From: Herbiconiux ginsengi
GTDB lineage: Bacteria; Actinomycetota; Actinomycetes; Actinomycetales; Microbacteriaceae
Direction of reading: 5' to 3'
NCBI RefSeq assembly: GCF_900107435.1
Contig: NZ_FNPZ01000003.1
Location: 496,001 to 560,000, forward strand
DNA length: 64,000 nt
Shown piece by piece: positions 27,734 through 35,748 of the stretch. Position 1 is the stretch's first letter; each line of letters starts with the position of its first letter. Position numbers and translations under genes: made by a program. Below the pieces are notes generated by a model. It was not told the DNA's origin. It did not search any database and saw nothing but the letters and a program-made list of their open reading frames with translations.

Positions 27734-29388
27734 ACGAGTGCTTCTTTCATCGTGGGCTGATGGGTGGTGGTCGTTCCGGCGAGCCAGGTGAGATACCCGC
27801 CGTCGAGGTTGGTGACGTCGCGTCCGGCCTGCGACAGGATGCGGGTCGCTGTGCTCCCGCGTTGCCCGACCTGGCAGTGCACGATCACCCGCCCGGCCGG
27901 AATCCCGTCCATCCGGTGACGGATCTCGTCGAGCGGAACGTTGAGGGCGCCGGGGATGTGACCACTGTCGTACTCGGCCGGAGTGCGCACATCGACGACG
28001 GAGGCGCCCGCAGCGATGTGCCCGGCGAGCTCGTGCCACTGCACCGTGCGAACCAGCGCTCGCGCGGTGTTCTCGGCGACGTATCCGGCGATGTTCACCG
28101 GATCTTTCGCCGACCCGTACTGCGGCGCGTACGCGAGCTCGAGGTTCTTCAGGCCCGAGGCGGTGATGCCCGCGCTCATCGCGACGGCGAGCACGTCGAT
28201 GCGCTTGTCGACCCCGTCCCGCCCCACGACCTGCGCCCCGAGCAGGAGATCGGTGTCGGGATCGATCAGCAGCTTCATCGCGAGGGCCGATCCGCCGGGG
28301 TAGAAGCTCGCATGCGATGACGGATGCACGTGCACGATCCGATGCGGTCGTCGTGCTGCACGGAGGCGGGTCTCGTTCCAGCCGACCGCGGCGGCGGTGA
28401 CGCCGAACACCCCGATGATCGACGTGCCGAGCGCGGGAGCCGTCGGTTCGCCGATCCCGGCGATGGCGTCGGCCACGGCGCGGCCGTCCCGGTTCGCCAG
28501 GCCGGCCAACGCGATCAGCGTCGGCGCGCCGGTCACGTGATCGGTCTTCTCGGCCACGTCGCCGATGGCGTAGATGTGGGGGTCGCTGGAGCGATGCAGT
28601 CCGTCGACCCGGATGCCGCCGCCGGCGCCGATGCGGAGACCCGCCGCTTCGGCGAGAGCGCTTGCCGGAGTGATCCCGGTGGCGTCGATGACGAGGTCGG
28701 CGGCGATCGAGGCGCCGTCGTCGAATGTCACCTGGGTTCGATCGACGCGGTGCACGGTCGTGGAGGTCAGTACCGTGATGCCGTGTTCGACCAGCTCGTG
28801 ATGCACCGCGGTCACCATCTCCGGGTCGAGCGCCGGGAAGATCTGCGGGCCGCGCTGAACGAGAGTGGTGTCGAGGCCGCGTCGCCGGACGTTCTCCGCG
28901 GCTTCGAGCCCGATGTAACCGGCCCCCACGATCACGACCGACCGGACGTCGGGCCGGTCGAGACGTTCGGCGATGGCGTCCATGTCGTCGATGGTGCGGA
29001 GCGCGAAGGTGTGATCCGAGACCAGCGTCGGAGGCAGGTCGGCGGTGGCGCCGGTCGCGATGATCAGCTCGTCGTATCCGAGCGTGTCGACCTGGCCGGT
29101 TCCTGCGATGTCGACCGTGACCGTCGCCGCGCGGGGATCGATCGAGGTCACCCGGTGACCGACGCGCACGTCGATCTCGAACCGGAGCGCGAACCACTCG
29201 GGCGACCGCGGGAGGACCGCCGCTCGGTCGTCGATGACGCCGCCGAGCCGGTAGGGGAGCCCGCAGTTCGAGAACGACACGTACGGACCCGCCTCGAGCA
29301 CGATGATCTCCGCGCTCTCGTCGAGCCGCCGGAGGCGGGTGGCCGCTGCCATCCCGCCCGCCACGCCGCCGATGATGATGATCTTCAT
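27730..29388 (-). CDS. CoA-disulfide reductase-like flavoprotein with C-terminal rhodanese domain
   Basis: A 552-residue FAD/NAD(P)H-dependent enzyme. The Rossmann motif IIGGVAGGMAAATRLRR opens the protein, the redox Cys42 lies in VSFSNCGLPYRLGG, a second nucleotide site is VVIVGAGYIGLEAAENV, and the FAD-binding DPHIYAIGDVAE follows. The C-terminal rhodanese domain has VDVRTPAEYDSGHIPGALN and Cys505 in HCQVGQRGS. This is the CoADR-Rhd/NADH-dependent persulfide reductase architecture, which reduces CoA-disulfide or CoA-persulfide. ATG 29388 is chosen; TTG 29397 is also in frame. A perfect 16-bp palindrome lies 11 bases upstream. Confidence 0.92.
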   Translation of the reverse strand: MKIIIIGGVAGGMAAATRLRRLDESAEIIVLEAGPYVSFSNCGLPYRLGGVIDDRAAVLPRSPEWFALRFEIDVRVGHRVTSIDPRAATVTVDIAGTGQVDTLGYDELIIATGATADLPPTLVSDHTFALRTIDDMDAIAERLDRPDVRSVVIVGAGYIGLEAAENVRRRGLDTTLVQRGPQIFPALDPEMVTAVHHELVEHGITVLTSTTVHRVDRTQVTFDDGASIAADLVIDATGITPASALAEAAGLRIGAGGGIRVDGLHRSSDPHIYAIGDVAEKTDHVTGAPTLIALAGLANRDGRAVADAIAGIGEPTAPALGTSIIGVFGVTAAAVGWNETRLRAARRPHRIVHVHPSSHASFYPGGSALAMKLLIDPDTDLLLGAQVVGRDGVDKRIDVLAVAMSAGITASGLKNLELAYAPQYGSAKDPVNIAGYVAENTARALVRTVQWHELAGHIAAGASVVDVRTPAEYDSGHIPGALNVPLDEIRHRMDGIPAGRVIVHCQVGQRGSTATRILSQAGRDVTNLDGGYLTWLAGTTTTHQPTMKEALV

Positions 29389-29398
29389 GACGATCAAT

Positions 29399-29414
29399 AT
29401 ACCCCCGGGGGTAT
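29399..29414. promoter_or_regulatory. Perfect palindrome ATACCCCCGGGGGTAT, CstR/CsoR-type operator
   Basis: The 16-base perfect palindrome directly precedes the reductase-rhodanese gene. ATACCC(N)GGGTAT palindromes are established operators for CstR, InrS and RcnR members of this repressor family. The operon's last gene encodes such a repressor, so autoregulation is likely. Confidence 0.8.
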
Positions 29415-29456
29415 TGGAATCCGCTGAGAGGAACGGGGCTCACCGCATCCGGACGT

Positions 29457-29876
29457 TCAGCGGAGGGCGAGCCTGGTCTGCGTGTGGGTCGCGCCGCCGT
29501 CGCGCTTGAGCCGCCGCAGCAATCTGTCGAGCGCCCCGGTGTCGGCGACGCGGATCTGCACGAGATAGTCGTAGGAGCCGGTGACGTGCACGGCATCCCT
29601 GATCTCCGGCACCCGCCGGGCCCAGTCGAGGAAAGCCGCCGAGTCGAGAGCGGGGTCGAGGCGCACGTCGATGAACGCCTCGAGTCCGTCGGCGGCATCC
29701 GTCGTCTCGGCGTCGAGCACCACCCGGTAGCCGAGGATGACGCCGGCCTTCTCGAGGCGGCGCACACGAGCCGCGACCGCGTTCGTGCTCAAGCCGACAC
29801 GGCGTCCGATTCCGCTGAACGATGCGCGACCGTCTTCGCGGAGAACATCGATGATCTTGTCGTCGGTCGCATCCAT
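29457..29876 (-). CDS. Lrp/AsnC-family transcriptional regulator
   Basis: A 139-residue feast/famine regulator. Residues 3-60 are the helix-turn-helix (DKIIDVLREDGRASFSGIGRRVGLSTNAVAARVRRL), followed by GVILGYRVVLDAE and an alpha/beta RAM ligand domain containing VTGSYDYLVQIRVAD. Such proteins bind an amino acid effector. It is divergent from a LysE-type exporter with a 69-base gap, the classical LysG/Lrp-LysE layout, so it probably switches on export when its amino acid accumulates. ATG 29876 is preferred; upstream in-frame sequence lacks protein character. Confidence 0.9.
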   Translation of the reverse strand: MDATDDKIIDVLREDGRASFSGIGRRVGLSTNAVAARVRRLEKAGVILGYRVVLDAETTDAADGLEAFIDVRLDPALDSAAFLDWARRVPEIRDAVHVTGSYDYLVQIRVADTGALDRLLRRLKRDGGATHTQTRLALR

Positions 29877-29945
29877 ACGACACATCTTCTCAAGTGACTG
29901 CCCGAACACACAGTGCCGGGTGGGCGGATGTCTCAGAGTCGATCC

Positions 29946-30569
29946 ATGGACTGGCTGCTCCCCTTCGCCTCTGGACTCGTCGCCGGCCTCGCTCTCGCGG
30001 CCCCGCTGGGCGCGATCGGCGTGCTGCTGATCCAGGAGGGCATCGCGCGCGGTCTGCGTCACGGACTCCCCGCGGCGGGCGCGGTGGCGGCCGTGGACAC
30101 GGCGTACTGCGCCATCGCCGTGATCGCGGGCGTGCTCGTCGGCCCGATCGTGCGAGCCTGGGAGCCGTGGCCGCAGATCGTCGGCGGAGCGGCGCTCGTC
30201 GTGCTGGGTGGATATGGTCTGATCGCGAGCAGGAGGTCGAGGTCCGATCCCGGCGCGGAGATCGCGACGTCATCGAACTCCGTCCGTCACTTCGGCCTCT
30301 TTCTCGCCCTGACCGCGATCAACCCGGCGACGCTGGTCTACTTCGCCGCGCTCCTACCGGGGCTGGAGCAGATCGCCACGTCGGCGCCGGCCAAGGTGGC
30401 CTTCGTCGCGGGCGTCGGTCTCGCATCCTTCGGCTGGCAAGCCCTGCTCATCGCGCTCGGGGCGGGCCTGCGGCGCAAGGCGACGCCCTCGTTCCGGAGG
30501 GTGTCGGCGGTGATCGGGAACGGCGTGGTCGCCCTGCTGGGCGTGCTGCTGATCGTTCGGGCCCTGTGA
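29946..30569 (+). CDS. LysE-family amino acid exporter
   Basis: A 207-residue membrane protein with six helices. The N-terminal LVAGLALAAPLGAIGVLLIQEGIARG and the later FLALTAINPATLVYFAALLPGL are the LysE/RhtB signatures (the second is the conserved NP motif of the central helix). It would export a basic or neutral amino acid. ATG 29946 starts just before the first helix. The divergent AsnC-type gene is the likely regulator. The particular amino acid cannot be read from sequence. Confidence 0.87.
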   Translation: MDWLLPFASGLVAGLALAAPLGAIGVLLIQEGIARGLRHGLPAAGAVAAVDTAYCAIAVIAGVLVGPIVRAWEPWPQIVGGAALVVLGGYGLIASRRSRSDPGAEIATSSNSVRHFGLFLALTAINPATLVYFAALLPGLEQIATSAPAKVAFVAGVGLASFGWQALLIALGAGLRRKATPSFRRVSAVIGNGVVALLGVLLIVRAL

Positions 30570-30677
30570 CCCGAGTGTCAGCAGGATGCCGCCGCCCCGC
30601 GGGACGATGGCCTCGCTGCGGAGGGGGCCAGGTGGAACATCGGCACGCCCGGGCAGTTCGCGCCGCCGAGCCCGACT

Positions 30678-31115
30678 TCAGTTCTGCTTCAGCGCTTGCG
30701 CCAACATCACGAGGATGCCGCTCGGCCCGCGGAGGTAGGTGAGCTTGTAGATGTCGTGATAGGTCGCCACCCCGCGAAGGGGATGGTAGCCGTGCCGGGC
30801 GGCGATCTCGAGCGACGCGTCGATGTCGTCGACCGAGAAGGCGACGCGGTGCATCCCGATCTCGTTGGGGAGGGTGGGCGTCGTCTCGATCGCGTCGGGA
30901 TGGATGTATTCGAACAGCTCGATCTGGCCCTGGCCGTCCGGGGTCTGCAGCACCGCGATCTCGGCGTGATTGCCGTCGAGGCCCACGGCGGTGTCGGCCC
31001 ACTCGCCGCTGACCGTGTCGCGCCCCAGCACCGTGAGGCCGAGATCGGTGAAGAACGCGATGGTCTCCTCGAGGTCGCGCACCGCGATCCCGACGTTCTC
31101 CAGTCTGATTGCCAT
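30678..31115 (-). CDS. VOC-superfamily protein, methylmalonyl-CoA epimerase-like
   Basis: A 145-residue vicinal-oxygen-chelate protein built of two beta-alpha-beta-beta-beta repeats. LENVGIAVRDLEETIAFFTDLGL opens the first and HRVAFSVDDIDASLEIAARHG the second. Metal-ligand candidates are His/Glu positions such as HAEIAVL, ELFEYIHP and GMHRVAF. The layout resembles methylmalonyl-CoA epimerase and glyoxalase/dioxygenase relatives, but the substrate is not clear. ATG 31115 precedes the domain directly. It stands alone between the LysE gene and the Imm-5-like gene. Confidence 0.8.
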   Translation of the reverse strand: MAIRLENVGIAVRDLEETIAFFTDLGLTVLGRDTVSGEWADTAVGLDGNHAEIAVLQTPDGQGQIELFEYIHPDAIETTPTLPNEIGMHRVAFSVDDIDASLEIAARHGYHPLRGVATYHDIYKLTYLRGPSGILVMLAQALKQN

Positions 31116-31208
31116 GCCCAGCATGGTACTCACGCACTCCGTGGCGACGAGCAGTGGGGCTTCCCGCCCGCCTCGGACTCTCTGAACGCCCGCTGGGGGC
31201 GCACCGGC

Positions 31209-31745
31209 TCAGGAGCGCCGCATCAGGGCGGCTTGGAGGGCACGGATGTTCGCCCCGAGTGCACCCGACGCGAGGAGTCCCTCGCCGAGCGGGCCCGAGG
31301 AGTCGTCCCCGAGCAGCGGAAGGCGCCGGAGCGCGTCGCTCGCCGGATCGCTCAGGTGCTCGATCTGCCATGCGATCTCGGCCGGCCCGCGCCCGCCGTC
31401 GGGACCGGCCGCGGCTGCCGCCTTCGCGGCGTAGGCGGCGGCGCCGAGGGCGTGGGCTCCCATGTGGGCGACTCCCGAGGCTTGGGCCGCAGCCCAGGCG
31501 GCGGCTTTGGCCGCGGGGGAGGTCACGGAATGGGCGGCGCGCCCCGCCACGAAACGTCGGCGGATCTCGCCGGCGGCATCCAGCTCGCCCCGGGCGAATG
31601 CTCGTGCTCGCTCGATCGCATCGCGTGGCCGGCCATCGGCAGGAGCCTCCGCTTCGAACAGGGGGAGGACTCTCTCGGCGCAGTCGGCCGCCCAGGCGGC
31701 GACCAGCCGGCGATCATCGAGGCTCAGCGACTGCGAAGAGGGCAC
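31209..31745 (-). CDS. Imm-5-like putative immunity protein
   Basis: A 178-residue, very Ala-rich helical protein. RRLVAAWAADCAERVLPLFE, then DGRPRDAIERARAFARGE, and WQIEHLSDPASDALRRLP match the pattern of the Imm-5-like putative immunity family, often named from toxin-immunity loci but widespread as an orphan. No toxin gene is adjacent. It is tightly followed, on the same strand upstream, by the GrpB gene (12-base gap). The name reflects family resemblance only; a role in immunity here is not supported by context. Confidence 0.65.
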   Translation of the reverse strand: MPSSQSLSLDDRRLVAAWAADCAERVLPLFEAEAPADGRPRDAIERARAFARGELDAAGEIRRRFVAGRAAHSVTSPAAKAAAWAAAQASGVAHMGAHALGAAAYAAKAAAAAGPDGGRGPAEIAWQIEHLSDPASDALRRLPLLGDDSSGPLGEGLLASGALGANIRALQAALMRRS

Positions 31746-31757
31746 GCCGACACCCTC

Positions 31758-32333
31758 TCACATCGAGGCAGGCGGGCGAGCGGCTCTGGCTCGCGCCTTG
31801 ATCGCGACGATCACCTCGGTCTTGGCGTCGGCGTAGTCGTTCATGTCGTCCCACCGCGTGGCCAGCAGATCCCGCTTGGTGCTCTCGTAGAGAGCGCGGT
31901 CGTCGGCGTCGGAGCGCAGCCGGTCGCGCAAGAGGATGTACTCCTGCACCGCAGGATCACCGCGCCCGTAGACGTGGACATGAACGTCGCGGGCCGGCGT
32001 GCGCACGAGGCGATGCCCGGGCTCCCGCACCCGCAGCTCGTATCCGGCTGCGAGAAGCGCATCGAGGTAGTCCTCTTCGGCGGTGATGTCGTCGACCGCC
32101 ACCACGATGTCGACGATCGGCTTCGCCGCCAGCCCGGGAACCGAGGTGGAGCCGATGTGCTCGATCGCGACATCCGCTCCGGTGAGGGCGTTCCGGATGC
32201 GCTCCCGATGTTCCCGATACGTGCCCGCCCACCGCTCGTGGTCGTCACGCAGCCCGACCTCGAGCCTCTCGGGGCCACCGATGAGTTCGACGGTCGTGAC
32301 ATCCGCTCGACGCGGCTGACGGTGCATACCCAT
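31758..32333 (-). CDS. GrpB family protein (UPF0157)
   Basis: A 191-residue protein of the GrpB/UPF0157 nucleotidyltransferase-fold family. The diagnostic IEHIGSTSVPGLAAKPIVDIVV is present, with the two Asp of the metal site in DIVVAVDD, and later RDVHVHVYGRGDPAVQEYILLRDRL. Function of the family is undefined; some members are fused to dephospho-CoA kinase. ATG 32333 is preferred because GGAAGG lies nine bases upstream; 32342 and 32327 are alternatives. It is divergent from dinB. Confidence 0.88.
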   Translation of the reverse strand: MGMHRQPRRADVTTVELIGGPERLEVGLRDDHERWAGTYREHRERIRNALTGADVAIEHIGSTSVPGLAAKPIVDIVVAVDDITAEEDYLDALLAAGYELRVREPGHRLVRTPARDVHVHVYGRGDPAVQEYILLRDRLRSDADDRALYESTKRDLLATRWDDMNDYADAKTEVIVAIKARARAARPPASM

Positions 32334-32464
32334 GCCACCCATCCTTCCACCGCTGCACGTCGACCCTCGACGGGGACGCCCGGCGAGGGTCGCCCACGGA
32401 GGGGGATGCTCGATGTCGCCGGTGCGTGCGACGATCGCCGTGACGGATGAGCGCGGGAGGCAGG

Positions 32465-33661
32465 ATGCGAGGCGAGGCGACCGTGCTGCACGCCGATCTC
32501 GACGCGTTCTACGCCTCGGTCGAGCAGCGCGACGCCCCGGCGCTGCGGGGGCGGCCCGTCATCGTCGGCGGCGGTGTGGTGCTGGCGGCGAGCTACGAGG
32601 CGAAGGCGCGCGGGGTGCGTACGGCCATGGGCGGGCGGCAGGCGCGCGACCTGTGCCCCGATGCTGTGGTCGTGCCGCCGCGGATGGACGCCTACTCCGC
32701 GGCCAGCAAGGACGTGTTCGCGATCTTCCGCGACACGACACCGCTGGTGGAGGGGCTCTCCATCGACGAAGCGTTCTTGGAGGTAGGCGGTCTCCGGCGC
32801 CTCGCCGGCACCCCCGAGCAGGTCGCGGTGCGGTTGCGTGAGCGGGTTCGCACGGAGGTCGGGCTGGCGATCTCGGTCGGGGTCGCGCGCACCAAGTTCC
32901 TGGCGAAGGTCGCCAGTGCGGTGAGCAAGCCCGACGGACTGCTCGTCGTCGAACCAGAGAGGGAGCAGGCCTTCCTCCTCCCTCTCCCGGTGGAGCGCCT
33001 GTGGGGGGTCGGTGCCGTGACGGCCGAGAAGCTGCACCGGCTCGGCATCAGCACCGTCGGGCAGCTGGCCGAGCTCGAAGCCGCGACCGCCGGGCGGCTG
33101 CTGGGCAAGGCGACGGGAGCGCACCTGCACGCGCTGGCGCGGCTGCGCGATCCGCGCCCCGTCGACACCACGCGGCGCCGCGGGTCGATCGGGTCGCAGC
33201 GTGCGCTCGGCAGCCGGCCGCGCGCGGCCGGGGAGCTCGACGTCATCCTCACGCAGATCGTCGACCGGCTCGCCCGGCGCCTGCGCGACGGCGACCGGGT
33301 GTGCCGCACGGTGGTGCTGCGGCTCCGCTGGGGCGATTTCGCGAAAGCGACCCGGTCGCGCACCGTGGGTGTTCCCACCGACCGCACGTCAGTGCTGCTC
33401 GCGGTGGCGCGCGAGCTTCTCGCCTCTGCGCAGCCGGAGATCGCGGAGAGGGGCATCACCCTCATCGGCGTCTCGCTCTCGCAGCTGTCGCGCGCCGACA
33501 GCATCCAGCCCGAGCTGCCCATCGACTGGAACGACCGAGGGCGCCTCGACGCGGTGCTCGACGCGGTGCACGATCGCTTCGGCGCCACGTCGGTCGCGCG
33601 GGCCGCGCAGCTCGGCCGCGACCCGGGATGGTCGACGCCGCTGCTGCCCGAACACGAGTGA
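32465..33661 (+). CDS. dinB: DNA polymerase IV (Y family, DinB)
   Basis: A 398-residue translesion polymerase. LHADLDAFYASVEQRD holds the first metal Asp and steric-gate region, ASYEAKARGVRTAMG the finger motif, and LSIDEAFLEV the catalytic Asp-Glu pair (about residues 99-100). The helix-hairpin-helix thumb (LPVERLWGVGAVTAEKLHRLGI) and little-finger domain follow; length is standard. GGGAGG sits five bases before ATG 32465; ATG 32447 is an in-frame alternative. I see no canonical actinobacterial LexA box upstream, though I did not search exhaustively. No clamp-binding tail is obvious. Confidence 0.93.
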   Translation: MRGEATVLHADLDAFYASVEQRDAPALRGRPVIVGGGVVLAASYEAKARGVRTAMGGRQARDLCPDAVVVPPRMDAYSAASKDVFAIFRDTTPLVEGLSIDEAFLEVGGLRRLAGTPEQVAVRLRERVRTEVGLAISVGVARTKFLAKVASAVSKPDGLLVVEPEREQAFLLPLPVERLWGVGAVTAEKLHRLGISTVGQLAELEAATAGRLLGKATGAHLHALARLRDPRPVDTTRRRGSIGSQRALGSRPRAAGELDVILTQIVDRLARRLRDGDRVCRTVVLRLRWGDFAKATRSRTVGVPTDRTSVLLAVARELLASAQPEIAERGITLIGVSLSQLSRADSIQPELPIDWNDRGRLDAVLDAVHDRFGATSVARAAQLGRDPGWSTPLLPEHE

Positions 33662-33900
33662 CGCATCACACCCTAGGCGTGCCAGCGGGTGAAGTCGGCA
33701 GCGGTGGTGGAGTCGACAGGTGCCGGCCCGATGCGGGTCGTGTCGGCGGGGCGGGCGGGGTCGTCGAGAACGCTGGCGGGGTCGCCGGTGGCGGGGAGTT
33801 CGCGGCGTGACCACTGGCGAGACGGCGAACACCGTGGCCGAGGCCACTCTCGCCCAGGTGCGCGAGGCGACGGGAACGATCTATGAGCGGAGCCGGAGGA

Positions 33901-34599
33901 TCAGGCGGCGACCAGGTCCAGCCATGCCGCGACTGCGGCGCGTGCCGCTGCCGGCTGCTCGTGGAGCAGGAAGTGCCCCGCATGATCGATGACGGTGTGC
34001 GTGGCTGCAGGGATCGCTGCTGCCGACTCCTCCGCGGCAGCCGGAGGGATCAGGCGATCGCCGGCGCCGTGGATGATCGCGGTCGGGCAGGTGATCGTGG
34101 GCAAGATCGAACGCAGGTCGGCCCGGCCGAGCGCTGCCTGCTGTTGCCGGAGGAATGCCTCGGCGCCGACCGGGGTGGTGACGTCGCGCCAGGTCGTGAG
34201 GAGCGCTTCGTCGGACTCGTTCTCCGCGGCGACCACGCCGGGAAAGGCGGCATCGATCAGAGTCGTGAACTGCCCTGCCTCGACGAGGGCCGATTGCCGA
34301 GCACGGGCCGCCTTCTGCTCGTCGGTGTCGGGCCGCGCCGACGTGCTGACGAGTGCGAGTGCGGTCACGCGCTCGGGTGCCTGCCGCATCACTTCGAGGG
34401 CGACATATCCGCCCAAGCTGGTTCCGAGCAGGGCGAAGCTCCCGTCGTTCTCTCGCAGGATCCTCTCCGCCATGGCCGCGATGGACGTGTCGCGGCGGGT
34501 GTCTGCGACGGTGACCTGCCCTCGAGACCACAGCGTGTCGAGAACGGGGGCGTACACGAGCGCCGAGCAGAGGAGGGGAGGGACGATGACCGACTTCAT
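33901..34599 (-). CDS. Alpha/beta hydrolase
   Basis: A 232-residue serine hydrolase. The nucleophile elbow is FALLGTSLGGYVALE with Ser61; the acid is Asp in IIHGAGDRLIPP and the base His in IDHAGHFLLHEQP. The protein starts directly at the first strand (VIVPPLLCSALVYAPVL), resembling the short MenH/BioH-like carboxylester hydrolases. ATG 34599 is used. It is divergent from the NTF2-like gene at 34673. Substrate unknown. Confidence 0.85.
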   Translation of the reverse strand: MKSVIVPPLLCSALVYAPVLDTLWSRGQVTVADTRRDTSIAAMAERILRENDGSFALLGTSLGGYVALEVMRQAPERVTALALVSTSARPDTDEQKAARARQSALVEAGQFTTLIDAAFPGVVAAENESDEALLTTWRDVTTPVGAEAFLRQQQAALGRADLRSILPTITCPTAIIHGAGDRLIPPAAAEESAAAIPAATHTVIDHAGHFLLHEQPAAARAAVAAWLDLVAA

Positions 34600-34672
34600 G
34601 GCTTCATTGTTCCTTCGACCACTGACATCGCCCGGGCGCCGACGGGCCGAGGAATCGCGCTACGGTCGGTGC

Positions 34673-35041
34673 ATGTGGGAATCGGATGCCTCGGAGTACG
34701 AGGCGGTGCAGACCGCCGAACTCGCCCTCCTGTCGTCGGCGGTTCGAGGCGACACGGAGCGCGTGGCATCCCTGCTCTCGGCCGATTTCGCCGAGATCGG
34801 CCGCTCGGGACGCCGTTGGACGCGTTCCGAGACGGTGGCGGCGCTGCAGAACGAGTCCCCGCGCGACGCGCCCGCGACCTCGGAGTGGATGTTCAATCGG
34901 CTCAGCCCGGAATTCGTGCTCGTCACCTATCGGGTTCACGGCGTGGATCACGACAGCAGGCATTCGTCGCTCTGGGAGATCCACGGACCGCGCATCCGGT
35001 TTCACCAGGGAACGATCATCCCCACCGATCGACCGAGCTGA
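34673..35041 (+). CDS. DUF4440/SnoaL-like NTF2-fold protein
   Basis: A 122-residue protein with the cone-shaped NTF2 fold typical of DUF4440: an N-terminal helix pair (VQTAELALLSSAVRGDTERVASLL), then ADFAEIGRSGRRWTRSETVAAL and beta strands ending in SSLWEIHGPRIRFHQGTII. Such domains bind small hydrophobic ligands or act as immunity/accessory factors; no specific role can be given. Its last 40 bases overlap the 3-prime end of the convergent acetyltransferase gene (35002), so the two C-termini share DNA on opposite strands. Confidence 0.75.
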   Translation: MWESDASEYEAVQTAELALLSSAVRGDTERVASLLSADFAEIGRSGRRWTRSETVAALQNESPRDAPATSEWMFNRLSPEFVLVTYRVHGVDHDSRHSSLWEIHGPRIRFHQGTIIPTDRPS

Positions 35042-35736
35042 GCCGTTCGGCCGGCTCGCCTGAGGATGCGCGTCGGATCACGCGAATCGGTGTCGTCGTC
35101 GCCGTTGCTGCGACCCGCCCCATCCGCCCTCACCGGCCGGCCGCGTAACCCCTCGCCGTCAGCGACGAAGGTGAGCCACTCCTCGTCCCGTTCATATCCG
35201 ACGGCCCGGTTGGCCGCGATGCTCGCGGGGTTGTCCATCGAGCCGCCCGTGCGGAAGCGCACGTGCCCCTGTTCGCTCAACGCCAGCACAGACGCGGACT
35301 TCACCGCTGACCCGAGGCCTTGGCCGCGCCATCCTCGACGCACCACCGTGAAATCCGTTTCGACGACCTCGCGGCCGATGTCGACGAACGTCATGGCAAC
35401 GAGATGGGCATCGTGTGCGAAGGCGCCCCACCCGCGGTGGTCTGGGGTCGGCGTCGCCCGGGCCTCCGTCAGCGCCTCATGAGCGGTCGCCACATCGCCG
35501 GGGTAGTCGTCGAGGGTTTCCCGATCCAGGGCGAGCACGGCGTCGACGTCTGCCGGCTCGAGTTCTCGGACGGTGACGAGCGGTTCGACCCCATCACGGA
35601 GAGCCGACAGCCGCGGATGGCTGGCGTCGTCGACCGTGAGTCCGGCTCCCCACGACCGAGCGATCACGACCCATCCACGGGCCTCCAATTCCGATCGAGC
35701 GCTCGAGTCGGCCTTCACCACTCTGCGTTCCTGCAT
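35002..35736 (-). CDS. GNAT-family N-acetyltransferase
   Basis: A 244-residue acetyltransferase. The acetyl-CoA binding motif A is TDFTVVRRGWRGQGLGSAVKSASVLALSE (positions about 130-160, with the RxxGxG/A core RRGWRGQGLG), followed by MDNPASIAANRAVGYERDEEW, the motif B Asn and helix. A 60-residue C-terminal tail beyond the domain is low-complexity and overlaps the convergent NTF2-like gene, so an earlier natural stop may have been lost. It starts at ATG 35736, 12 bases after the epoxide hydrolase stop on the same strand. Substrate unknown. Confidence 0.85.
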   Translation of the reverse strand: MQERRVVKADSSARSELEARGWVVIARSWGAGLTVDDASHPRLSALRDGVEPLVTVRELEPADVDAVLALDRETLDDYPGDVATAHEALTEARATPTPDHRGWGAFAHDAHLVAMTFVDIGREVVETDFTVVRRGWRGQGLGSAVKSASVLALSEQGHVRFRTGGSMDNPASIAANRAVGYERDEEWLTFVADGEGLRGRPVRADGAGRSNGDDDTDSRDPTRILRRAGRTAQLGRSVGMIVPW

Positions 35737-35748
35737 CGGAAAAGTAGA

